Assembly (NCBI GenBank): GCA_963773035.1
Contig: CAVYZX010000001.1
Span: 186,001-250,000 of the forward strand
Source: CAVRXZ01 sp963773035
GTDB lineage: Bacteria; Acidobacteriota; Vicinamibacteria; Vicinamibacterales; CAVVIG01
DNA length: 64,000 bases
Direction of reading: 5' to 3'
Position 1 is the first letter of the stretch, and every line of letters starts with the position of its first letter. Below the pieces are notes generated by a model. That model was given only the letters and a program-made list of their open reading frames with translations, was not told where the DNA came from and did not search any database. The translations under genes were made by a program, and so were the position numbers. This document shows, in pieces, positions 43,532 to 51,078 of this stretch.

Positions 43532-44576
43532 ATGCTGAGGCGCCGACTCGTTTCGCTCGCACTGCCGGTCGTCATCGGAGTCGCGTCAGCAACGCTGGAC
43601 CTGTCCGGCCAAAGCCAAACACCCTCGACACCGACCACCGCTCGACAGACACCGAAGCCTGAAGGACTCCTTCGCACGCCTTGGGGTGATCCGGATATTC
43701 AGGGCATCTTCACGACAGACGATGAGCTGGGCGTGCCTTTCGAGCGGCCAGAACAGTTCGCCGGACGGGCGCTGGTCACCGACGAAGAATTCGCCCAGCG
43801 TGCAACGCAGGCGGCGCGACTCGAAGAAGCCGATCGTGAGGAGTTCTTCGTTCCGCGCACCGGCGAGAGGACCGGAAGGCGCAGGAGGAACGGGCCCTCC
43901 CTCGCACTGGCTCGAACGGGGAAAGCCGTCGCATCGCACCTCGGTGATCATCGATCCGGCCGATGGACGAATCCCTTTCTTGAACGACGAAGCCCGGCAG
44001 CGAAGTGCTTCCGCCGTCAACGCGCGAACATCGGGACGCCGACCGTTCGATGGCCCAGAAGCCATGGACCTGTACGATCGCTGCATCACACGAGGCTTTC
44101 CACATGTCATCTTTCCGACGATCTACAACAACACCTCGCAGATCGTTCAGGGTCCTGGATATGTCGCGATTCGCTATGAAATGATCCACGACGCTCGGGT
44201 GATTCCGCTGGATTCGCGCCCGCATCTTCCTTCAGCCATCCGTTCATACTTCGGAGACTCGCGGGGCCACTGGGAGGGCGACACCCTGGTCGTCGACGTC
44301 ACCAATTTTCCTGCGAATGTCATCAACTATCGCGGTGCCAGCGCCGCTCTGCACGTGACGGAGCGCTTCCGGCGGGTAGACGCAAAGTCGGTTCGATATG
44401 AGGTGACGGTCGAGGATCCCAAGACGTTCTCGAGGCCGTGGACCGCTGCGCTCACTCTTCGAAAGGACTCTCGGCAGGTGCAGATACCCGAGTACGCATG
44501 CCACGAAGGCAACTACGCCATGACGAACATCTTGAGTGGTGCGCGGGCGGAGGAGAAGGCTGGTCAGAACAAGTGA
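43532..44576 (+). pseudogene. Exported 'DLSGxW'-related protein with frameshift
   Basis: ATG 43532 (GGGGG upstream) encodes a signal peptide (MLRRRLVSLALPVVIGVASA), then LRTPWGDPDIQGIFTTDDELGVPFERPEQF and TDEEFAQRATQAARLEEADREEFF. Near 43850-43880 the frame is lost. The +1 frame continues sensibly as GPEGAGGTGPPSHWLERGKPSHRTSVIIDPADGRIPFLNDEA and on through DSRGHWEGDTLVVDVTNFP to the stop at 44576. Both parts belong to one family member of about 347 aa, 22 nt after the Kdo hydroxylase gene. The break falls in a G/C-rich Gly-Pro segment; a real frameshift or an indel error are both possible. Confidence 0.75.
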
Positions 44577-44734
44577 GAGCGGGCCGGGGTGCTCACGCGT
44601 CGAGACGACGGGAACGGCCCGGCTTTCCTGAGATCAATCCTTCTTGATCGCGTTGGCGCCGGCAAGTGCGAGTCGCAAGCTCAGGCAGCAATCTTCTCAG
44701 AAGGAAATCTTCGCTGAGAGAATTGACAGTGTTG
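44577..44734. other. Short convergent intergenic region with hairpin
   Basis: Between two convergent genes. TCTCAG-AAG and CTT-CG-CTGAGA (44695-44719) can form a 9-bp stem with a 5-nt loop and a 2-nt bulge; no T-run follows on either strand. It may contribute to termination of the minus-strand gene. Confidence 0.3.
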
Positions 44735-45547
44735 TTATTTGGGGCGGAATTGATTGTTCTCCAGGCAAATGAATTCCATCAATTCGCCGTCGACCATGAG
44801 TTGTTGATTCACTCTTATGGTCCAAGGCTTCGTGTACGCCTTGGGGTCGTCGACGGTCACATCGATTTCCAGTCGTCCGTAATTCGGCCTTCGAAAGCGT
44901 TCCGTGATCGTCGCTTCGTCGGTCAGCGGACTTCCATTGATGTCGAGCCATCCGCCATCCCTGAAGTGAGTCGTGGTCACCACCAGCGTGTCGTCCTCCC
45001 ACTTGCCGACCGAGTATCCGTACCACCACGGTTGCGCTTCGTCGTTCGGCATGGAACGCCCGTCGATGAAGATCTGCCGAAGTTCGGAGCTGGCCTCGTA
45101 GAGGATGACGAGCAGCCTCGGCGTCTGAATGAACTTGCGGGGAAATCCCTGTGTGTGCAATTGCACGATGCCCATCGGCAGGCACACGGCCTCGGGATTG
45201 TCCTTGCTGTTGTCGTCCATGCGTTTCTTCAGCAACTCTGCCGCCCACGGCCGCAACGGCAGACCGTCCTTGAATCCTGCGCCGACATTCCGGAAGGTCG
45301 CCACCACTGGGGTCCCGGGCGGCGGATCTTCCGGCGCTGCGCCGCGCCCTCTCCCAGGAAACCCGCGCCACACACCTGAGAAATCGGGCCTGCCATCGGC
45401 AGTCCTGGGCGCAGGAGCGTTCAAATCCGGTTTACCGTCAGGTGTTCTAGGAACGTTTGTCGACGGGTGAGGTGGCCATTGTGCGGAGAGTACCGGCGAC
45501 ACGACGAAACATGCCGCGATAGCCGCTGCCGTGGTCCACACTCGCAT
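44735..45547 (-). CDS. Exported 'ADGRPDFSGVW' family protein
   Basis: ATG 45547 is preceded by AGGAGG and gives 270 aa with a signal peptide (MRVWTTAAAIAACFVVSPVLSA). PRTPDGKPDLN and PRTADGRPDFSGVWRG repeat as in the 32617-33378 paralogue, followed by LVILYEASSELRQIFIDGRSMP, GYSVGKWEDDTLVVTTTHFRDGGW, ITERFRRPNYGRLEIDVTVDDP and the C-terminal LMVDGELMEFICLENNQ. Function is unknown. It is convergent with the frameshifted family member, so two of these genes lie tail to tail. Confidence 0.75.
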   Translation of the reverse strand: MRVWTTAAAIAACFVVSPVLSAQWPPHPSTNVPRTPDGKPDLNAPAPRTADGRPDFSGVWRGFPGRGRGAAPEDPPPGTPVVATFRNVGAGFKDGLPLRPWAAELLKKRMDDNSKDNPEAVCLPMGIVQLHTQGFPRKFIQTPRLLVILYEASSELRQIFIDGRSMPNDEAQPWWYGYSVGKWEDDTLVVTTTHFRDGGWLDINGSPLTDEATITERFRRPNYGRLEIDVTVDDPKAYTKPWTIRVNQQLMVDGELMEFICLENNQFRPK

Positions 45548-45716
45548 CCCAGCCTCCTGACAGAACGACATCATATTTCAAACACGGATTCAGGCCGACC
45601 CGACGCGTGACAGAATAGTCCAGGTTCATCGAGAGATCGTGGCGGGTCGTATTCGAACTTGATGAAGCGGGCGACCGCAAAATGGGGCGGAGGGCTATTC
45701 AGCGCGCCAAACGAAG

Positions 45717-46433
45717 ATGGAATCATTCGCCGAAGATCAGAAGGCAGCCATTGTCGAGCAGACCGTTATCACGAAAACACACGGTCGATATCTCGTCGTG
45801 CCGACGGTTGGCACTGATCCGGCGCCGATGCTGGTCGGCTTTCATGGATACGCCGAAAGTGCCGACACTCAACTGTCTCGTTTGCGCGCCATAGAGGGTA
45901 GCGAGCACTGGTTGGTCGTTTCGATTCAAGGACTCCACCGCTTCTATCAGAGGCGAACTGAAGAAGTAGTTGCGAGCTGGATGACGCGCCAGGATCGCGA
46001 ATCGGCAATTAGCGACAACCTCGCGTACGTGTCGTCCGTCCTCGATGCGGTCTCCGCCGCGTGGCCGACGGAGCCGTCAATTGTGTACGCCGGATTCTCG
46101 CAAGGTGTTGCGATGGCGTTTCGCGCCGCTGTCAATTCGAACGCGCAGCGTATCGCCGTCATTGCCGTTGGCGGCGACATTCCGCCCGAGATCGAACCGG
46201 GTGCCCTTGCCCGTCTTTCTTCGACGTTGATCTGCCGCGGGTCGTCAGAGGAGTGGTACACGGCCGACAAGCTGGCGCAGGATGCTCGCCGTCTGCGGGA
46301 GAGCGGTGTAGACGTGACTGCTTTGGAGCTTCCTGGAGGTCACCAATGGTCCGCGGATGCCAGTCAAGCGGCGTCCGGTTTTCTTCGCGAGTGGCTGGTC
46401 CGCGACTCCCTCACGCGACCTGATAGTCTTTGA
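45717..46433 (+). CDS. Alpha/beta-hydrolase (carboxylesterase/phospholipase-like)
   Basis: The protein is 238 aa, with no signal peptide. The nucleophile elbow is GFSQG in YAGFSQGVAMAFRAA. The oxyanion region is LVGFHGYAESADTQLSRLRA, and the catalytic His is in LELPGGHQWSADA near the C terminus. This resembles the predicted-esterase group (carboxylesterase YpfH/LYPLA-like). The substrate is probably a short-chain ester; unknown in detail. Its 3' end overlaps the convergent acyl-CoA ligase gene by 23 nt. Confidence 0.82.
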   Translation: MESFAEDQKAAIVEQTVITKTHGRYLVVPTVGTDPAPMLVGFHGYAESADTQLSRLRAIEGSEHWLVVSIQGLHRFYQRRTEEVVASWMTRQDRESAISDNLAYVSSVLDAVSAAWPTEPSIVYAGFSQGVAMAFRAAVNSNAQRIAVIAVGGDIPPEIEPGALARLSSTLICRGSSEEWYTADKLAQDARRLRESGVDVTALELPGGHQWSADASQAASGFLREWLVRDSLTRPDSL

Positions 46434-48027
46434 AACGTGCGCGGAGAGCCGACTTCTGGAACTTCCCGGCCGACGTCCGCGGGATTGCGTCGATGAATTC
46501 GAACGCGTCTGGCAGCCAGAATTTCGGAAAGTGCGGCTCGAGGAACGCGCGCAGATCAGCAGGGGTAGTCGTCGCGCCGGGCTTCAAGACGACTGTCGCA
46601 AGTGGCCGCTCGATCCACTTCGACGATGCGACCGGGATGACGGCTGCCTCGGACACTGCTGGATGCCCCATGAGCGCAGATTCAAGTGCTACCGAGCTGA
46701 TCCACTCGCCGCCAGACTTGATGAGATCCTTGTCGCGATCCTGAATACTCACTGTAGCTCGTTTGTCGATGGTGACAATGTCGCCGGTCCTGAACCATCC
46801 GTCGTCGGTAAATCGATCGCCGCAATCGCTCCGATTGTAGTAAGCCGCAGCCACCCACGGTCCGCGCACCTCGAGCTCGCCCATCGTCTTGCCGTCCCAT
46901 GCAATGAGGCCTTCTTCGTTCCGAGCTCGTATTTCCACAAAAGGCGACGGCCGTCCTTGCTTGGCTCGCTGGATATATTGGGCGTCTTCCGGCGCGTCTA
47001 CCATGTCGGGTGGCGTGTGAGAGGTGGTTCCGAGCGGAGCCATCTCCGTCATGCCCCAGGCGTGGACGATCCGGAGGCCATGCCGCTTCTCGAATGCTTC
47101 GATCAAGGCCTGCGGAATCGCCGCGCCGCCAACGATCATGGTGTGAAGCGCCGAGAGGTCGTGCGCGCCAGGGCTCGCGTCGAGAAGCTGCAGGATGCCC
47201 ATCCAGATCGTCGGAACGCCGGCGGTGACCGTCACTCGTTCTCTTGCCAACAGTTCCACGAGACTCGCCGGATCAAGATGAGGACCTGGTAGCACGAGCC
47301 CTGAGCCCATCATCGTCGCGGTGTAGGGGAGACCCCACGCATTCGCGTGAAACATCGGGACGACAGGAAGGACCACGTCGTGCTCACCGATCCCCAGACA
47401 GCTGGAAAGCGAGCTGCCGAACGAATGCAACACGAGCGAGCGGTGCGAGTAGAGCACACCCTTCGGCTTGCCCGTGGTGCCTGTCGTGTAGCACATCGCT
47501 GCGGCGGTGCGCTCGTCCGGATCCGGATGATCCGGCAGCGGCTCAGCGTCCCGCAGAAGCCCTTCGTAGTCGAACAGGGGCGCCGAGATCGCCGCCGCAG
47601 GTCCCCCCATAACGATCGTGTGTTTGACGCGGGTTGCCGGTGCGATCTTCTCCCAGAGCGGCAGCAGAGTGTGATCGACGAGCACGGCTCGGTCGTCTGC
47701 ATCGTTCACGATGTACGCGAGCTCGTCGGCGTGCAGGCGGAGGTTGAGCGTATGGAGCACTCCACCCGCCAATGGGATACCGAAGTACGCTTCGAGATGC
47801 TGATAATGGTTCCAGCCAAGCGTCCCCACACGATCCCCAGGCTGAATGCCAAGCCGATGCAGCGCGCAGGCAAGGCGACGCGCGCGATCCGCGAAGTTGG
47901 TGTAGGTGTATCGATGGATCGACTTGTCCGGCAGACGGGTCACGATAGCCCGCCGAGGGAAGATGCTCTCGGCCCGGCGGAAGACGGCCGCCAGCGTAAG
48001 CGGGAAGTCCATCATCAAGCCATGCAC
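46411..48027 (-). CDS. Acyl-CoA synthetase (AMP-forming; AlkK-like)
   Basis: The protein is 538 aa. The AMP-binding motif YTTGTTGKPKGVLYSHRSL is complete. Further marks are PMFHANAWGLPY, HAWGMTEMAPLGT, GWFRTGDIVTIDK and the C-terminal Lys in RTSAGKFQKSALR, which catalyses adenylation. Closest in style to medium/long-chain fatty acid-CoA ligases of the AlkK group. It activates a carboxylic acid to its CoA thioester in the cytoplasm for beta-oxidation or lipid synthesis. It stands alone on the minus strand; the neighbouring esterase could supply its substrate, but this is speculative. Confidence 0.92.
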   Translation of the reverse strand: MHGLMMDFPLTLAAVFRRAESIFPRRAIVTRLPDKSIHRYTYTNFADRARRLACALHRLGIQPGDRVGTLGWNHYQHLEAYFGIPLAGGVLHTLNLRLHADELAYIVNDADDRAVLVDHTLLPLWEKIAPATRVKHTIVMGGPAAAISAPLFDYEGLLRDAEPLPDHPDPDERTAAAMCYTTGTTGKPKGVLYSHRSLVLHSFGSSLSSCLGIGEHDVVLPVVPMFHANAWGLPYTATMMGSGLVLPGPHLDPASLVELLARERVTVTAGVPTIWMGILQLLDASPGAHDLSALHTMIVGGAAIPQALIEAFEKRHGLRIVHAWGMTEMAPLGTTSHTPPDMVDAPEDAQYIQRAKQGRPSPFVEIRARNEEGLIAWDGKTMGELEVRGPWVAAAYYNRSDCGDRFTDDGWFRTGDIVTIDKRATVSIQDRDKDLIKSGGEWISSVALESALMGHPAVSEAAVIPVASSKWIERPLATVVLKPGATTTPADLRAFLEPHFPKFWLPDAFEFIDAIPRTSAGKFQKSALRARFKDYQVA

Positions 48028-48181
48028 GAGGGGGATTCTAGATCAGGGTTCAGGGATCCAGGACTATTGAGTGGAGACCGGAAATGACGGAGTGTCGTCG
48101 GAATGCCGGCGCACACGGTGTTAGAATCGCGCCTCCTTTCCGGGCAAGCGCCGATCAACGGAGGATTCTGGAGGTTACGAC

Positions 48182-50140
48182 ATGCGAGTAACTGCGCTGT
48201 TGCTCTTCGTACTGTCGTCAGCGACTCTTGCTGCGGCGCAGCCTGCGGATCCTGGTCGACAAATCTGGGTGAGCCGCTGTGCCGGCTGCCACGGCACTGA
48301 CGGGAACGGCGGGGAGCTCGGTCCGAATATCGCCAGCCGGATTCCCTCACGGACTGACCAGGATCTTTCCACCGTCATTCGTCAAGGCTTGACGACCGCC
48401 GGTATGCCGGCATTTCCCAATCTGTCCGATACGGAAGCGACCGATCTGATCCGTTTCTTGAGGACCTTGCGGCCGCGCGCAGGCAACGGCCCCGCGCGCA
48501 TCAAGCTCACGCTTCCCGGTGGCAGGGCGCTGGACGGGCTGGCGCTCAATCAAAGCTCTGTCGACGTTCAACTGCTCGGCGACGATCGAAGGATCCACTT
48601 GCTTCGCAAGAACGGCGAGAAGTTTCGTGAGGTGACGTCTCAAAGCGATTGGCTCAGCTACAACGGCGATGTGGGTGGCGGCCGATTCAGTCCGCTGACA
48701 CAAATCAACAAGAACAATGTGTCTCGTCTGGTCCCCAAATGGCTGTTTGGGCTGCCCAATACTTCGAACCTCCAAGTGACGCCGGTCGTGGCCGACGGCG
48801 TGATGTACGTCACGAGCGCCAACGAATGTTACGCGCTCGATGCCGGAACCGGACGCGAAATCTGGCACTACCAGCGGCCGCGAACGAAAGGGCTCATCGG
48901 CGTCTCGGCTGGCGGCGCCAACCGCGGCGTCGCGGTTGCGGGCGATCGCGTGTTCATGACAACCGACCACGCACACCTCATCGCGCTCAATCGGGTGACA
49001 GGTGCGCTGATGTGGGAAATCGAGATGGCCGATTGGCACCAGAACTACTACACGACCGGAGCCCCGCTCGCGCTGCAGAACATGCTGCTTGCCGGCATCT
49101 CGGGTGGCGACGATGGGGTTCGTGGATTTCTGGCGGCGTACGATCAAGCGACCGGCCGAGAAGTCTGGCGATTCTGGACGGTGCCGCAGCGCGGAGAGCC
49201 TGGGTCGGAAACGTGGCAGGGGAAGGCCATCGATCATCCCGGCGGCACGACTTGGATGACTGGAACCTACGATCCAGTCCTGGATACGCTGTACTGGCCG
49301 GTCGGCAATCCAGGTCCCGACCTCATCGGAGACGATCGGCTCGGCGACAACCTGTATACGGACGCAATTGTCGCCCTCGATCCCAAAACAGGAAAGCTGA
49401 AGTGGTATTTTCAGTTCACGCCGCATGACGTCTGGGACTACGACGCCATGCAGCCCTCGGTGTTGGTGGATGCCACCTGGCAGGGGCAACCCCGCAAGCT
49501 GCTCGTGCACGCCAATCGAAATGGGTTCTTCTATGTGCTCGATCGGACCGATGGCAAGTTCCTATTGGGGAAACAGTACGTCAAGAACGTGACCTGGGCG
49601 TCTGGGCTGACGGCCGAGGGTCGCCCGATTGTCGTGCCCGATATGGAACCGACCCGTGACGGCAAGCGAGTCTGCCCGTCGCTTGATGGAGCGTCGAACT
49701 GGTACTCCACCTCGTTCAATCCGATCACCAACCTGTACTACGTGCAAACGAATGACAAGTGCGGGATCTTCACGAGAACCGACATGGACTGGGAAGCCGG
49801 GAAGGGCTTCATGGCGGGCTCGTTCGGGCCAGCGCCAGAGCCGGCGCAGCGAGTTTTGCGCGCTCTCGACATTCGGACAGGGAAGGCTGTGTGGGAGTTG
49901 CCGCAAACCGGTACCGTCAATTCGTGGGGAGGTGTGCTCAGCACTGCCGGCGGAATCGTGATCTTCGGCGAGGACAGCGGCGCCCTGATGGCTGCCGATG
50001 CCTCGACCGGGAAGCCGCTGTGGAGCTTTCAGACCAACCAGCTCTGGAAGGCCTCGCCCATGACTTACACGTTCGACAACAAGCAGCTGATTGCCGTCGC
50101 CGCTGGCTCGAACATCATCGCCTTCGGACTGATGGAGTAG
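48182..50140 (+). CDS. PQQ-dependent alcohol dehydrogenase with N-terminal cytochrome c
   Basis: The protein is 652 aa; TGGAGG precedes the ATG. A signal peptide (MRVTALLLFVLSSATLAAA) is followed by a class I cytochrome c with C33-AG-CH37 and TAGMPAFPNLSDTEATDLIRFL. The rest is a PQQ propeller of the methanol/ethanol dehydrogenase type, with tryptophan-docking segments (LDAGTGREIWHYQRP, LDPKTGKLKWYFQFTPHDVWDYD, LDIRTGKAVWELPQTG, ADASTGKPLWSFQTN). In classical quinohaemoproteins the cytochrome is C-terminal; here it is N-terminal. It oxidises an alcohol or aldehyde in the periplasm and passes electrons through its own haem. Confidence 0.92.
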   Translation: MRVTALLLFVLSSATLAAAQPADPGRQIWVSRCAGCHGTDGNGGELGPNIASRIPSRTDQDLSTVIRQGLTTAGMPAFPNLSDTEATDLIRFLRTLRPRAGNGPARIKLTLPGGRALDGLALNQSSVDVQLLGDDRRIHLLRKNGEKFREVTSQSDWLSYNGDVGGGRFSPLTQINKNNVSRLVPKWLFGLPNTSNLQVTPVVADGVMYVTSANECYALDAGTGREIWHYQRPRTKGLIGVSAGGANRGVAVAGDRVFMTTDHAHLIALNRVTGALMWEIEMADWHQNYYTTGAPLALQNMLLAGISGGDDGVRGFLAAYDQATGREVWRFWTVPQRGEPGSETWQGKAIDHPGGTTWMTGTYDPVLDTLYWPVGNPGPDLIGDDRLGDNLYTDAIVALDPKTGKLKWYFQFTPHDVWDYDAMQPSVLVDATWQGQPRKLLVHANRNGFFYVLDRTDGKFLLGKQYVKNVTWASGLTAEGRPIVVPDMEPTRDGKRVCPSLDGASNWYSTSFNPITNLYYVQTNDKCGIFTRTDMDWEAGKGFMAGSFGPAPEPAQRVLRALDIRTGKAVWELPQTGTVNSWGGVLSTAGGIVIFGEDSGALMAADASTGKPLWSFQTNQLWKASPMTYTFDNKQLIAVAAGSNIIAFGLME

Positions 50141-50155
50141 TGCAGGCGCGCCGGA

Positions 50156-51016
50156 CTAGCCCTCCAGCTCCTTCGCTTTTTGCTCCCATTCGGCCATGAA
50201 ACGAAAGACGTTTTCGCGCGGCGGTTGAGGCGAGAACGTTTCCAGCCAACGAACGGGCTGTGTGCCGATGTTCTTGAATGCGTGCACACAGCCGGTGCCG
50301 GTCCAGAGCACGTCACCTGCCTTCGCCAGATACCGGGTGCCGTCCAGGACGGCCTCGACCTCGCCGCTCAGAATGAAGTACGCCTCTTCATATGTGTGGT
50401 CGTGTGGGCCGATACCAACGCCAGACAGGTACTCGATGAAGAGGAGCCGGTGGTGAACCGCGCCGAATGCTTCGTCGACGAGCCATTTCAGAAAGACACC
50501 CTTCAGCCCGCCCGAAACAATGCGTCCCTCTTCGCCGGCCGGGATCTGGCTGACATCGAAATGGCTGAGAAGGTTGCCCTTGAGATCGTTCAAATCAAGG
50601 GGGGGCGCATCCGCCGGGATACGTCCCTGCTTCTTGAAAAACGTATCGCGTTCCATCCCCGGTGGTTTCGGCTGTGGTGCCGCCATTTGCAGCCAACGTA
50701 CCGCGGACGATCCGACCGTCTGCCAGCCGTGCAGCGTACCGACCTTGAGGCAGCCGTAGTCTCCAGGACCGAGGCGATAAATCTGATCGTTGGCGCTGAG
50801 AACGACCTGTCCGGACAGGAGGTAGAAGCTCTCTTCGTAGGAATGGACATGCGGCGGCAGCATCCCGCCGACCGCGAGCTCGGCGATGCTGAGGCCTGTG
50901 TGCACGGACCCTGACGTGTGGTCGACGAGCGGGGCCTGTGTGTAGCCCTGGCCGTGACCCGTGTAGACGGGGTGCGACGCCAGGGCACGTTCGTTGAAAG
51001 TGGCGACGTAATGCAT
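50156..51016 (-). CDS. Bicupin protein (ureidoglycine aminohydrolase-like)
   Basis: The protein is 286 aa with two cupin domains. The first has LPPHVHSYEESFYLLSGQVVL and LGPGDYGCLKVGTLHGWQ. The second has IGPHDHTYEEAYFILSGEVEAVLDG and AKAGDVLWTGTGCVHAFKN. Each motif carries the His-His-Glu-His type metal ligands. The two-domain layout resembles (S)-ureidoglycine aminohydrolase (AllE/YlbA), but no other ureide genes are near, so the substrate is left open. No signal peptide. It is convergent with the PQQ dehydrogenase, 15 bp apart. Confidence 0.82.
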   Translation of the reverse strand: MHYVATFNERALASHPVYTGHGQGYTQAPLVDHTSGSVHTGLSIAELAVGGMLPPHVHSYEESFYLLSGQVVLSANDQIYRLGPGDYGCLKVGTLHGWQTVGSSAVRWLQMAAPQPKPPGMERDTFFKKQGRIPADAPPLDLNDLKGNLLSHFDVSQIPAGEEGRIVSGGLKGVFLKWLVDEAFGAVHHRLLFIEYLSGVGIGPHDHTYEEAYFILSGEVEAVLDGTRYLAKAGDVLWTGTGCVHAFKNIGTQPVRWLETFSPQPPRENVFRFMAEWEQKAKELEG

Positions 51017-51078
51017 AGGCCGCAGAAAATGTCCTACCCCCGCAGGAATGTCAAGCGGCAGGGGCTCAGCGGAAGGAT

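Noticed and set aside
48347..49510. 387-codon minus-strand ORF
   Set aside because: Antisense to the PQQ dehydrogenase, whose domains and ribosome binding site are unambiguous.
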